Origin: Paguma larvata
Taxonomy: Eukaryota; Chordata; Mammalia; Carnivora; Viverridae
Direction of reading: 5' to 3'
DNA length: 64,000 nucleotides
Assembly (NCBI GenBank): GCA_030068075.1
Contig: CM057831.1
Coordinates: 9,653,370 to 9,717,369 of the forward strand
Shown: positions 1-11,344 of the stretch, in pieces
Numbering within the stretch: position 1 is the first letter of the stretch
Layout: each line of letters starts with the position of its first letter
Program-made: the position numbers and the translations under genes
Notes under the pieces: model-generated
Database searches by the model: none
Told to the model about the DNA's origin: nothing
What the model saw: only the letters and a program-made list of their open reading frames with translations

Positions 1-2220
1 TATGCTCTTAAATGTTATCCCTTTGGGAAAGCTGAGAATATAGTCACTCAAATTGTTTTCCGTAGGACTTGATTCACTCCCACTTGAGAACGGCTTCTAG
101 AAAAGGAATTTGAATGCCTTTTGTAATCAGCCTTGATTTAAAAAAACAAAACAAAACTTTTTTCTTTTAAAACACTGGAAAACAGAACTGTCATCAGAAA
201 ACAGGTTTAATGAAACTCCAAACTACCACAAGATACACAAGCTGGACCATAAGGCTAAACCTGCCAGGCACTAAATGGCCATGGTTAATGATACGCCACG
301 TGGCGATTAGGATGCAGGCTGGCCATATTCTTGGGAAATCCTGACCTCTGCACCGGAACCAATCAAAAAGGATTCCATGTTTTATTTTGTAACAAAGAGT
401 CAAATCAAGTTTGAAGGGGCAAAGCAAAGACATATATTTGGGAAGAAATGATTGTCCTATCCATTTTACATACCAACCACAACTATTTCTGGAAAAAACA
501 TGAAACTGTGAAGCCTAAGGAATGACTGAGATGCCAGGATCCCAGCCAACTCCACCCAGGAGGCCTCCACACGACCACCAAAAGTGAGGGTAAATCAGCT
601 TTTGATAAACCCCCCAGGGAAATAGTTCGCAATATCTAGCAAGTCTTTAGGTGACTTATTTTTCTATATTTCTCAGCTTGGGCTGTACCAAGTGGTGACA
701 ATGGAATCGTTTGTGCATTTACGATGTCTGGAAAATAGAGAATTTCGAGCTTAGTGAAGCAAGAAAATCTACCATGAAACGTGCATTCTTCCTGGAAGAA
801 TTCCTAAGGTGGAACATGGCTATGACGGGCATAAATGATCAATGGAAATTTTCTGGTGATTACTTGGAATTCAAGGCAGAGACGGGAAATTTTTCAGACA
901 AAAAGAAAATGATTTCTCAGTTGCAATAATTCCCATCTGGTTAACATCTGCCCTCTCGGAGGGCAGAAGCCCTCGGACCATCTCTAACGTAATGGCAGCT
1001 CTCTCAGCCACACTGGCATTACCATCGCTGTCGTCATTCCAACACTTACACGGCGCCAACAACATTTTGTGTGCTTTCTGGAACATTAAATCAGCTTCTG
1101 GCCTTTAAGTTTCCCACTTAGATGAACTGAATAAAAAGATATTCGAAAGGGAAAAAAGGAGTGGAGAAGAGGAGGAAGCTGACCATGACAATGAAGAGTT
1201 CTTTACAAGTATCAGTGCCCCGTCCATGTTCGGGTATCTATCTCCCATTGACCACGGCTTCGAAGTTTAAGAGAGAGATTTACAATGGGACCGCCTGCTT
1301 CATTCCAAGGTTAGGGAGCTGTTTACAAGGATGCCCTGAAGCCCTTAAGGAAGGGGCAGGAGGGGAAAGAGCAGGAAAGAGGGAGTGGGACTGAAGAATG
1401 CAAGGCAAAGAGAAGATGCTTTGAACACAGAGGGCTTGAGCAAAAAGGCATTCAAGAGATGGAGAAGAAAGGATAAGAGCTCAGTGGTTTAACAAGCAAT
1501 TTCCACTGGTTTAAAGCGGCCACCAAAGACAAGATCTAAGAAAATGGTATTATGAAAAAATAAGAATTGTTACGGGAATGTTCTAAGATAAAAGGCAAAA
1601 ACGAACAAGGAGCGGCGGGCTGGTCCAAGGGGAAAATGTAAAGTTCTGGTGGAAAACGAAGCTATGAAGGCTGGAATTTTAGTCCCAGAGAAGAAAGATG
1701 AGACATGTGGGTGAAACTTGGCAATGACCTCCACTGTGAGGTTAGAAGGAGGCAGAAAGCTGAATGAATTTCAAGATGAATTTTCTTAATGAAGCACACG
1801 CCACTCTTTCCTGGAGTGCCAGCTCATAGGTAAAAATAACACACACTCACAGAAGGATCGTGCTCTTCCCAAGAACGGCATTTGTCAAGGAGCCTGTGTA
1901 CTGTTAAGCACATTTAGATGTAGCACCTAGAACACTCAGAGCTTTTTAAAGCACCAGCTGGAAAGCAAGCTGAACTCGACTGGCAGAGCCTAACTCTCCT
2001 GAACTTCCCCAACGGAGACTGATTACACTGCGCATCCTGCTGCGCAGCAGTACAATGGTGCTGCTGTTCCTGGTGGACAGAGTCAGCAGCGGTTCAGGTT
2101 TTAAGTTGTTTTAAATTATAGTAATACGCCCCCAAGGCCTAATAAGACAGCCTGTGGTAGCAAAGGGTTGAGCGAACCAAGGGAACACAGTAACAGCTGG
2201 AAAACTACCCTAAATTCCTC
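1..2220. other. Unique sequence, no gene recognised
   Basis: No interspersed repeat or coding exon was recognised. Open frames are all under 80 codons and resemble no family I know. The block holds a perfect short hairpin at 948-966, and the part around 690-1110 has balanced composition with no repeat signature, so it could be tested for conservation. Confidence 0.6.
948..966. other. Perfect 8-bp inverted repeat (hairpin)
   Basis: CTGCCCTC and GAGGGCAG flank a three-base TCG loop, giving a fully paired 8-bp stem. No T-run follows and no gene lies beside it, so there is no reason to call it a terminator. It may be a chance palindrome. Confidence 0.6.
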
Positions 2221-2700
2221 ATCTCTCACATCCGATCACTTGGTCGTGAAGACGGAGGGAACATGGGAAGCAATCTCCATTATCAGAGAGCATCTGTCTC
2301 CTCCCGATTTCTGAAACTGACTCGTCCTGCGCCTGCCGTGCCAGTCCTGTGAGCTACGGTCACGATGCACGTCTGTGTCCAACCACGCTTTCCGATCCGA
2401 ATGCTGGTGACGCTGCGCTCTATTCCGCGTGGCAGCCCAGAATTAAAGGGCCAGCTTCCCGGCGCCTGTTAAAGACAGGGCACCAAGTCCAAGTACCTCC
2501 TGATGGGCTTTCTTCCTCACAGCTGCACACCCTCAGTGCTGGCAGAAAAACGACACCCCCCACCCCCCGGCCATGGAATTCCATCAAAATGGAAGTATTT
2601 CGTGTGATGGCGTTTTGCATCGCTTCCGGCTTCAACGAGCTCCTTGCACTTAATGGCCCTCACATGTTCAAATCGACGGATCTCACATTTCCATAATTAA
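2221..2700. other. CpG-rich, moderate-GC unique patch
   Basis: By hand count there are about 28 CpG dinucleotides in 480 bases of roughly 50% GC. That is near the expectation from base composition and far above the depleted level usual in mammalian DNA. No repeat family is recognised. A 115-codon open frame on the + strand (2349-2696) spans it but shows no recognisable domain and is probably chance. It could be an unmethylated regulatory element or a biased-gene-conversion patch. Confidence 0.4.
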
Positions 2701-3899
2701 CGTTTGTATTTCATGGCTGAAGAGTGAAGTTTAAGTCACTTAAATCATTCCTCTGGAAAGCCTAATGGTAAACATTAATTAATTCTCGAATTTCTGATAT
2801 TTAAAGGTAGGAAGAAGACTACTGCTAACACTACCATGGAAAAATAGGAAAAAATCTTCTATTAAAATGTAATCCATTATCATATGTATTGTTATTATAT
2901 ATATATCCTATATATGTCACCATCGTCATACCCACATTAAATGTAAAAACACAACTACATGGCATGTACTTCATACAACAGACTTGATAAGATCGTTTGT
3001 CCTTTCCCTTAGCAGGACTAACGCAACCTCACTTCTAACCTCCTGTGATAGTCCTAAACTGACATTACAGTACAAGTCTAGAGTTCTGACAAGTTTCTAA
3101 AGTATCATTGAGGATTTTAAGTTATCCGAGTTGGCACTGATTGACTCAAACGCTGAGTACAGTTCATAACAGTGAGGGGCTTTTTTAACCATTAAAAATA
3201 TCTACAATTTAAGCAAAGCCCAACCCACTGCACTGTCTTTTGGGCCTTTTGATCTCGACAAGATTATTTTTAAGCAAATTGATATGATCCTAACTTACTG
3301 CCAAAGAGACCCAAAAAAAAAAAAAAAAAAACCTCCAGACATTAGAAATAGTTTTGTTTAAAATAGACATATGTGCATAAATATCTTCTTTAAAAACAAC
3401 AGCTCAAGAGAAACGCCATCCAGAAAATCGCAAGGACTGACTTAGGAGACGAGAAAATGAAGGGAGAATGTAGAGAACTGGAAGGAAATAAAACGTTCAT
3501 TGATAATAATTTCATACTAAAAATAATTATCCCTCCATGTTTAAAAATCCTTTTGAATTTTCCAGAAGTCATTGGGTCACAGATTTCTATAGAGGATACA
3601 ATGGCATTCTTTGAAACAAAGTCAAACAAAACCCCACCAATAAATCAAATGTACTTCTCTGAGTAGGAGATGGCACAGAACAAAGTGCTCAGGGCAGGAA
3701 AGACATCAAAACTGAAACACACAGTAGCAGAATCTTTTCCCCTTTGAACAAAACCTTGCTAATAGAATAGAAACCCTAATACATAAGAAAGGAAGAAAAA
3801 AAGAAAGCAACTACTCTGGTGAACTTTGGGTAAAAGGTTCAGAAACAAACAAAACTTTTCAGAACCCTCGGGTTCTAGAGAACAATCTGGAAACCACTG
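2701..3899. other. Unique AT-rich sequence
   Basis: No gene or confident interspersed repeat was seen. It contains a short TA-rich stretch near 2896-2915 and the poly(A) run listed separately. Confidence 0.5.
3313..3331 (+). repeat. Poly(A) run, 19 bp
   Basis: An uninterrupted run of A. No retroelement body is recognisable immediately upstream, so it may be a lone homopolymer. Confidence 0.85.
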
Positions 3900-4045
3900 G
3901 GATAGCAAAGAGCGCAGGACAGAGAACTGGGATCTGGAGTTCAATTTCCAGCTCTGTCACTAGAAAATGTTTGTGGCAAACCTCGGGCATGTCACCAACT
4001 CTGTAGTCCTCGATGTCCTCATCTGTTACATCAGTGTCTGCCTGC
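3900..4045 (+). repeat. MIR SINE fragment, sense
   Basis: It shows the MIR order of a GATCTGGAGT-like 5' part, a CCAGCTCTGTCACTAG core, and a CCTCATCTGTTACA-like segment. The copy is diverged and partial. Confidence 0.6.
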
Positions 4046-4227
4046 ATGGACTTGAAAGCAGAGCTATCAAGACAAAGGCTCTCACTGTGCCAGTTCCCAA
4101 TTAGAACTCCGACAGACTTTGGGTTCTCTTCTTTTAATTTTTTTTTAAGTTCTAAGTTTCATTCATATAAAATAAATCAGAATCACTAGTTAGATAATTC
4201 TCAATCTTGAATGATTAAAATACTCAA

Positions 4228-4437
4228 GGGGCACCTGGGTGGCTCAATCAAGTGTCTGACTCTTGATTTCGGCTCAGGTCATGATCTCACAGTTCATGGG
4301 ATCGAGCCTCAAGCTGGGCTCTGCAGTGTCAGCACAGAGTCTTCTTGGGGTTCTCTCTTCCTCTCTCTCTCTCTCTCTCTGCCCCTCCCCGCTTGCTCTA
4401 TTTCTCTCAAAATAAATAAATAAGCATTTTTTAAAAA
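4228..4437 (+). mobile_element. Feliform CAN-SINE (SINEC_Fc type)
   Basis: The tRNA-derived head (GGGGCACCTGGGTGGCTCA) is followed by the B-box region, a (CT)n block and an AAATAAATAAATAAG tail. It is slightly deleted after the A box and in the middle segment. Flanking duplication is weak. Confidence 0.95.
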
Positions 4438-5023
4438 TTTTCTTTTATTCAAGCTTAATTTTTAGAGTGCTTTATAAGACCTATACTAAGCAAAAAAATC
4501 ACATTTACTACAGCTAAGATAACCTCAGTCAATTAGTTCTTAAAGAGTATTACCTTTCTCACTTAAATTAAGTAGTCATTACACTAAACAAAAAGCATAA
4601 CACCACTGTTTGCCTAGGAAAACCCCGGCATTTGCTACTACTATCTTCACTAATGGTGAAGTCAATGTCTCGTACCATTAGTACAAATAACACTAAATAA
4701 TCAATACTACTGATATTAATTTCAATCCCACTTACAGAAACCACAGTAGACTTTATAAATGGAATATGATCCCAGTCATAATTAAGTCAAACTAATTAAA
4801 CCGTAAAATATAGCTTAACTAGGAAGAAGCTAACACCGAACCCAAAAATCCGAGTCTAAGATCTTGGACATGCTATTCAAATTTGATGAAGTTTCCATCT
4901 ATAGCAAGTCTTAGAAATTAGAAAACTAAAGTGTCCAGTTTAGTTTGTTTTACATTTCTTCTTTGTGTTTTAGACAAGTTAATTCCAATATATTAAACAT
5001 AAACATAAGAAGAAGAGATAAAA
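4438..5023. other. Unique AT-rich sequence
   Basis: No gene, RNA or recognisable repeat was seen in this stretch between a SINE and a MIR. Confidence 0.5.
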
Positions 5024-5500
5024 TATACTGAGCACTTAATGTGTGCTATGGTAGTGTTACTTTCTTTTTACTTTTTATTATGGAAAACTTCGAATATTCA
5101 CAAAAGTAGACAGAATAACATAATTAGCTTCAGTAAGCTTCAATAATTATTAACTCATCACTAATTGTGCCTGCTCTATACCTCCACCAATTTCATACAA
5201 AATCCATTGCCATACTTTATTTGGAAATACTTCAATATGTATCTCTAAAAGGATTCACACTCTTTTTAAAAATATAACCACAGAACCATCAATGCACTGG
5301 GGAAAAAATGATAATTACAGGCATCTTCTTCCTCACAACCACCCTATGAAGTAGGTACTAGGATTATTCCCATTAAACACGAATGCACATACCAGTGAAG
5401 TGATCTGCCCAGGTAATACAGTGCTAGAGTGGAGGTGGGATGTGAACCCAAGCAGTGGAGCTCTAGACCCAAGCCCTTAACTACCCTGTGTTTTCCTGCC
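5024..5500 (-). repeat. MIR SINE, antisense, split by an insertion
   Basis: The left part (TGAGCACTTAATGTGTGC) and right part (CCCTATGAAGTAGGTACTA, then TGTGAACCCAAGCAG) are both antisense MIR. About 230 bp of other material (5061-5290) separates them, so one MIR was interrupted later. Confidence 0.65.
5061..5290. repeat. Ancient interspersed fragment inside MIR
   Basis: TTATGGAAAACTTCGAATATTCACAAAAGTAGA-like sequence (5080-5110) and a later AATATGTATCTCTAAAAGG stretch resemble an old LINE-type mammalian repeat. I cannot assign the family. It interrupts the antisense MIR, so it inserted later than that MIR. Confidence 0.4.
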
Positions 5501-5603
5501 TCTGAAAACTAGATTTTGTTTGTTTTATTCTTAAAAATTAACAAAGAAAACTGGCTCATAAAGGAATTAATGACAGACAACATCAGAAGTTAGCAAAAGT
5601 TTA

Positions 5604-5729
5604 GGGATGCCTGGGGGGCTCAGCTGTTTAAGCACCTGACTCTTGATTTGGGCTCAGGTTATGATTTCAAGGTTTGTGAGATCAAGCCCTGCATTGGGCT
5701 CTGTGCTGACAGCACATAGCCTGCTTGGG

Positions 5730-5772
<43 letters not shown>

Positions 5773-5841
5773 CCCTCTCTCTCTGTCCCTCCCCTGCTCA
5801 CGTGCTCTCTCTCAAAATAAATAAATATTTTTTTAAAAAGA
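5604..5841 (+). mobile_element. Feliform CAN-SINE with long (CT)n
   Basis: Standard head, then GGGCTCTGTGCTGACAGCAC, then an almost pure CT run of about 40 bp, then CAAAATAAATAAATA. A likely TSD is AGCAAAAGTT (5592-5601) against GTCAAAAGTT (5843-5852). Confidence 0.95.
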
Positions 5842-6214
5842 AGTCAAAAGTTACAACAGAGAAAATCTGTTAGAGTACCTCACCTCTCCTCCGACTGCTT
5901 CCTTCCACTCCTGTGGGTATGCTTCAGGAACACCTCGACCTTCCTCCACCTAACATAATGCCAGTTACTAGAGGGTTTATTCTTTTCACTACAACCAGCT
6001 CTACCAGGTCAAACTGATATTTATTTAGACGGTACTCAGTGACTGTCATCTGTGACTCACTGGATAAGTCTTACTCAAAATTAAATATTCTCTATTGAAG
6101 TCATACAGTATGGAGCAGAGAGACCCTACAGTGGCCAAACTCCAATGATTCCACAAACATAACGATACACACATTCACACCTTTGTGTAATCTCTTTCCT
6201 CACATCCAACTGGA
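5842..6214. other. Unique sequence
   Basis: Nothing recognisable beyond the right SINE duplication. It could include a diverged 5' part of the LTR that follows. Confidence 0.4.
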
Positions 6215-6600
6215 GTTGGAGGTCCTGAGGAAGTAAGAGGCCACGTTTGAGAAGACCACAGGAAAAGCAACTGTGGGTGGTCTCAAAGAACTACAGGCAA
6301 CATCTTTAGAATATGAGGGTGGCCTCCAGCCAACAGCCAGCAAAAAGTCAGTCATAAGGTCACAAGGAAATCAGTCCTAGTAATAGCCTGAACAATCTTA
6401 GAAGGGAGCTCTTTCCCATCTGAGCCTCCAGATGAGAACACAATCTACCTTGACTGCAACTTTATGAGACCCTGAGTGGAGGACTAGGCTGAGCCGTGCC
6501 AGGTCTCCTGATCCACAGAAACCACGGGATAATAGGTGTGTGCTCTTTTAAGCTGTTAAGTTTTTGGAAAGTCGTTACACAACAATGGAAAACTAATACA
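6215..6600 (+). mobile_element. MaLR-type LTR (MLT1-like), sense
   Basis: The 3' end has the MLT1 signature: TTTTAAGCTGTTAAGTTTTT, then GTCGTTACACAACAATGG, then AAACTAATACA. Upstream text resembles the GACCACAGGAAAAGC to CTCCAGATGAG part of these LTRs. It is an old, non-coding solo LTR of the ERVL-MaLR class. The left edge is uncertain. Confidence 0.6.
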
Positions 6601-6860
6601 CCATGGTTCTTTAAGATGTGCGTAACTCTCATCTCTAAGAAATTCTAGGCCAGGGAAATCTCTTCTGTAATTTATGGTGTAGAAATCTTAAGAGTTTCAG
6701 AAAGAATTCAAGGATAAGATGAGAACTAAAGCTTTTTTCCTAAGAAAAGCTCTGGCCCTACTTACAGGTATTCTGGCAAATTCTTTCCGTGAAAACAGGT
6801 AAATTCTTCACTGGAAAAAGTAAGCATGTCGACTTCTGTCACCTGCAAAGAGGCTATCAC

Positions 6861-6925
6861 ACTTTGCATGTGGATATCCAGTTGTCCCAGAACCATTTCT
6901 TGAAAAAAACTATTCCTTCTTAGGA
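6861..6925 (-). mobile_element. Short L1M fragment, antisense
   Basis: TTTGCATGTGGATATCCAGT, followed by TGTCCCAGAACCATTTCTTG, is a well-known antisense stretch of old L1M ORF2. Only about 65 bp is preserved clearly. Confidence 0.65.
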
Positions 6926-7787
6926 AACAAAACAATGGGTTTAATAAAATCTCAAGCACCGGATATAGGACCTAGGAGGACCCAGAACCCAGTTGTAATT
7001 TAGCAAATGTTAATGAACCAAATCATAAATATTTTTGCCTGTGGTTTAAGGGAACTTAGTTGTTATTACTGAAAAAATCAATTGAGAAAGCCAACATTAA
7101 AAGTTGGGATAAAAATAATGTACCAACTTACCATAGTAACAAACAAATATGCAACTGAGAAGGTGAGTAACAGTTACTAGTCAACCACAACGAGAACTGA
7201 ATGGGATGCCTAGTCCGAGCTATTATTTCAATTCGTTCCTTCAGCCACGTAAGTGTGTACGTTTAGATGCCAACTACTTCTTTATAGAAAATAAAAACAG
7301 ACAACAACAACAACAAAGGACTAACAAGGGGTTTACAAAATCAAATCTACAAAATAAGAAAATCAAAAATAAAAACGAATCAATAGATTCTTTCAGCCAC
7401 TATGTCCTTGGGAAATGGCCAAACATTTCCAGATCAGTGAGCATGCAAAGAATTCAATAGCATCAAGCCCGTGAGTCTACAAGCAATGTACACACGGGGA
7501 AACTTCTAGTACACGCAGCAGGGACAAAATGTGTCAGTCTTCAAAGAAGTATAGGTATACGATGATGTGGCCCTCACCTGCCCAAATATCTGCTTTTTAA
7601 CCAAACAAAGATGAAGAAAACTAGGGTTTCTTTGTCCTCTGGTTCCTCCAAACTAGGTCAGGTCTGTGTGTAATTACTGGGTTTCACATTCCTTTAGAAA
7701 AGGAAGAGATGTCAATGCTTGGAGGTTTTTTAACAAACAGTGCACGCAGGCTAGGGGCAGAGGCAAAGGAGTGCCTCTGCTGCTGTC
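6926..7787. other. Unique sequence
   Basis: No gene or clear repeat, apart from a small (CAA)n near 7300-7314. Confidence 0.5.
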
Positions 7788-7830
7788 TAATAATAATAAA
7801 AAAAATAATAATAATAATAATAATAATAAT
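7788..7830 (+). repeat. (AAT)n microsatellite
   Basis: AAT repeats, pure from about 7804 to 7830 (27 bp) and preceded by a shorter interrupted block with an A-run. Confidence 0.9.
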
Positions 7831-8289
7831 GCACTGGGAAATGGTCTCTTGTTTTTAACAACAGAAAGCTGATTTTCAGACAGGTAGGATAAGAGGCCTA
7901 GTTTCTCATTCTAAGACAACAACTAAACTTGAACCTGTGGATAAATCCTTCCAGTTTCATCTTCTTCCTGGGCACGCTCCCTACTTAGCAAGGTTGACAT
8001 AAACTGTGAAAAAGAAATTCAAAATGTATTTACTGGAGGATTTTATATGCACGAACACCTACGAAGAGATTAATTAAGAACTAGCGTTTGCATTACCAAA
8101 ATCCTTCTTTAGAAAAAGAGTCACCCAGGGGTTCCTTTCAACAACACACTCATAGAAATTTTTATTGCAAGACGGGCCATGTGCAAACCTTGGTGCTTTG
8201 TGTGCTTTTCCATTCCATCCCTGCCCCAGAAGAACCACTGTCCTAAAACTTATGCTATCATTCTTTTGCTTTTCTTTACGATTGCACCA
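7831..8289. other. Unique sequence
   Basis: No gene or clear repeat. The right end grades into an old antisense L1M. Confidence 0.45.
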
Positions 8290-9450
8290 TATATGTATCA
8301 CCGCACGACATATTTAGTATGTCTGTCTATTTTTAAACTTTATGTGTGGCAATGAGAAAAAATGAAATCTGGCCATGTGTAGCAACATGGATGGAACTGG
8401 AAGGTATTATGTTAAGTGAAATAAGTCGGTCAGAAAAAGACAGATACCATATGTTTCCATGAATAGGTGGATTTTGAGAGACTTGGCAAAAACCAGGGGG
8501 GAGGGGAAGAGGGGAAAGGAAAAAAAAGCCACAGAGAGGGAGGGAGACAAAACATAAGAGACTCTCAAAGACTACGAACAAACTGAGGGTGAGGGGGTTG
8601 AGGGAGGGGGGAGAGTGGGTGACGGGCACTGAAGAGGGCATTTGTTGGGATGAACACTGGCTGTTATATGGAAACCAATTTGAAAATAAATTATTTAAAT
8701 AAAAAAACACTTTATGTATATAGAATCATACTTACTATTTTTAGCTACCTTTTTTGATCCTGATTAAATTTATAAACTGATTATATTTAGAAAATTGCTC
8801 CGAGAAATGCACGAAGGGTATCTAATTCACTTTATGCCAACTAGTCATCCTTTTATGAACATACCAACTTTATGTATTGCTTTACAGTTGTTAGACGTTT
8901 GAGTTGTTTGCATTTTTAGTTATTATGAACAGTACTTTAAATATTCTTATACGTGTCTCCTGGGCCATGAGTGTAAGGGTTTTATTAGGGTGGATACTTA
9001 GGAATCACTAAGTCAAGTCAAACTGTTTTCCAAAATGGTTGTATCCAACAGTGTAAGTGTTCCCACTGCTTCTATTGCCTCTAACAACTGCTATTTTTTA
9101 ACTTTTCCCAGTCTGATGGGGCATGAGGAGGCAAACAGTTCCTCGCTGTTTTAGTTTACGTTTCCTTGATTACCAAAAAAATTGAGGATCTTTTCATACA
9201 TTCATAGACCTTTTGTTCCCGCTCCAGTGAAATAAACTTCTTCAGGACTTGCCTATCTCCTTTTCTTCCCTATCTTAGTCTTCTTTTTAATTTGAGGAGT
9301 TTATACTCTGAATAACAGAATATACTCTATTATATTCTGTATAGGTATATATACTATATATGTATTATATTCTGAATAACTTTATCAGTACATCTTCTCT
9401 CAGGCTATGGCATACTTTTTTACTCTTTGTGTTGTCTTTCTTTTTAGGTA
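8290..9450 (-). mobile_element. Old L1M, antisense, interrupted
   Basis: Antisense L1M landmarks appear in order: ATATAGAATCATAC (8717 on), TTATGAACAGTACTTTAAAT, GTGTCTCCTGGGCCATGAG, AAACTGTTTTCCAAAATGGT, CAGTCTGATGGGGCATGAGG, and TTTCCTTGATTAC. Near 9290-9430 it continues as the AGTTTATACTCTGAATAAC region. It is heavily diverged, with no intact frame. A younger L1 3' end (8349-8707) sits inside it. Confidence 0.7.
8349..8707 (+). mobile_element. Carnivore L1 3' end, sense, 5'-truncated
   Basis: The end of ORF2 is seen as ACATGGATGGAACTGGAAGG and AAGTGAAATAAGTCGGTCAG. The 3' UTR has a G-rich purine tract, GGGATGAACACTGGCTGTTA, ACCAATTTGAAAATAAATTA and an A-rich tail. The TSD is ACTTTATGT (8337-8345 and 8709-8717), with similar bases around it. 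It is dead because it is 5'-truncated. Confidence 0.85.
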
Positions 9451-9535
9451 AGTTTTTTATTGAACCATAACATATATACACAAACATGACCAAATTATAA
9501 GTGTACCTACATACACAAAAGCAAGTTGGGGTTCT
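9451..9535 (-). mobile_element. L1M 3' UTR fragment, antisense
   Basis: TTTTTTATTGAACCATAACATATATACACAAA followed by AATTATAAGTGTACCTAC matches the common antisense start of old L1M 3' UTRs. Confidence 0.6.
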
Positions 9536-9600
9536 CAGTAATTTTTGAGTGGACAGGGTCCTCAGATCAAAAAGTTTGAGAAACGCTCAGTCAGACCTAC
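9536..9600. repeat. Possible DNA-transposon terminus
   Basis: GGGTCCTCAGATCAAAAAGT followed by TTGAGAAACGCT resembles the end of a small hAT-type mammalian element. It is too short for a firm assignment. Confidence 0.25.
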
Positions 9601-9659
9601 GTGGTATCTTCTTGTTCTCCTGTCACTAAACGTCACGTGCCCCAGCTCCTCTCTGCACA

Positions 9660-9895
9660 CAATTCTGGCAATCTTCAGATCTATCTTCCAGTTCACTTTT
9701 TAAACCTATCCCATCTGTATCATCTTTCCATTGTGTTTTTCATTTGATTTTTATTTTTAGAAGTCCTACTGAGTCCGAACTCTTCTTTCCTATCTTTCTC
9801 ATCGATTCTGAGTCTCTTCATGGTATCATATTTTTAATTCCCTCTTTGGTTTCTTCAAACAAAATCTACAGTCTACGAGACTGATGGTCACTACT
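9660..9895 (-). mobile_element. Old L1M 3' UTR, antisense
   Basis: ATCTTCCAGTTCACTTTTTA, TTTTTATTTTTAGAAGTCCT, TTCATGGTATCATATTTTTA and GTTTCTTCAAACA are antisense L1M 3' UTR landmarks. No coding content. Confidence 0.55.
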
Positions 9896-10440
9896 AATGT
9901 TCTAGTTTTACCTGTCACCGTGCAACAAACCATCCCAGAACTCAGTGGATCAAAACAATAATCGCTTATTTTGCTCACAAGTTTGCAATTTGCGCAAGGC
10001 TCAGAAAGGACAGCTTGTCCCTGCTCTATGTGGCATCACCTAAAGCAGCTTGACGGGAGGCTGGAGAATCCACTTTCCACATGGCTTCCTTCTAAGGCTG
10101 GCAAGTTAGTGCTGGCTGTCAGCTGGGAGCTGAGCCAGGGCCATGAGCCTGAGGCCCTAGTTCCTTAGTTCCTCTTCACATGGGCTTCCCCACGGACCGC
10201 ATGGGCTTCTTCATAGCATGGGGATGGGTTCTGAAAGTGTACATCCCAAGAGAATAAGGAACAAATGTGTGGCATTTTTATGGCTTACCCTCAGAAATCA
10301 CACAATATCAGCCCTGTCAGATTCTTCTGGAAAAAAAGGCATCACCAAGGCCTGCCCAGATTTAATGGAAAGGGACAGACTAGTTCTTGATGGTAGAATA
10401 GGAAGGTTCTAGAAGAGCACATGACATTGGTCAGGAAATA
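9896..10440 (-). mobile_element. MaLR/MLT1-like LTR, antisense
   Basis: The opening CTAGTTTTACCTGTCACCG, GTGCAACAAACCATCCCAG and GTGGATCAAAACAATAATC is the reverse of the MLT1 3' end seen in sense at 6541-6600. The rest (CACATGGGCTTCCCCACGG, GAAATCACACAATATCAGC) is less certain and may include a second old LTR. No coding capacity. Confidence 0.5.
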
Positions 10441-10570
10441 TTGTTGAGGCCCCTTCAGGAAAAATAATCTAACTCATATTTGCTTGTTTTCTTGTGCAAG
10501 CTCACATTTCTTGCCATTTTATCTATAAAAATTCGTTTGAGGCCACTCTATAAAATAAAATATGTTTCTA

Positions 10571-11296
10571 CAAAGATCTGTTCTACTGTTTTTTTAGTTT
10601 CTAGGTCATTTATTTCTTCTCTAATCTTCATTATTTCCTTCTTTCTCTTGGCTTTGGGTTTCATTTGTTGTTCTTTCTAGCTCCTTTAGGTGTAAAGTTA
10701 GGTGGTTTATTTGAGATTTTTCTTGCTTCTTGGGATAGGCCTGTACTGCTATATACTTCCCTCTTATGACCACTTTTGCTGCATCCTGAAGGTTTTGGAC
10801 CATTGTGTTTTCATTTTCATTTCTTCCCATATATATTTTTTTATCTCTTCTTTGATTTCCTGGTTGACCACTCATTGTTTTGTAGCACTGTTCAGCCTCC
10901 ATGTGTTTGTGGTCCTTGCAAATTTTTCTTGTGGTTGACTTCTAGCTTCATAATGTTGTGTTCAGAAATGGTACACGGTATGATTTCAGTCTTTTTCTAT
11001 TTGTCGAGACCTGTTTTGTGACCTAATATGTGATCTATTCTGGAAATATTCCATGTGCACTTTTGTATTCTGTTGTTTTAGGATGGAATGTTCTGAATAT
11101 ATCTGTTAAGTCCATCTGGTCCAGTGTGTCATTCAAAGCCATTAATTCCTTGTTAATTTTCTGCTTAGATGATCTGCCGATTGATGAAAGTGGGATGTTA
11201 AAGTACCCTACTATTACTGTATTGTTATCAATTAGTTCCTTTATGTTTATTATTAATTGTTTTATATATTTGGGTGCTCCCACGCTGGATCTGAAT
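10571..11296 (-). mobile_element. L1 ORF2 fragment (endonuclease to linker), antisense, decayed
   Basis: Two antisense frames are recognisable L1 ORF2p. One (11035-11296 part) reads KYIKQLIINIKELIDNN, VGYFNIPLSSIGRSSKQ and LDQMDLTDIFRTFHP, which is the C-terminal endonuclease region. The other (10621-10902) reads AAKVVIRGKYIAVQAYPKKQ and LTLHLKELE, the segment before the reverse transcriptase. The Asp of the conserved GDFN motif reads Tyr (GYFN), and the frames are shifted and stopped. RT is absent. It is an inactive internal LINE fragment, not a gene. Confidence 0.9.
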
Positions 11297-11344
11297 TTTA
11301 TTCTCCCAGACACTTGGGAAGCATAACCAACTGGGAATGTTTTC

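Noticed and set aside
948..966. Intrinsic transcription terminator
   Set aside because: There is a hairpin but no T-run and no upstream gene, and this terminator type is bacterial.
2349..2696. 115-codon + frame in the CpG-rich patch
   Set aside because: No family resemblance, and a competing antisense frame covers the same bases. I keep the CpG signal as a finding but not the frame as a gene.
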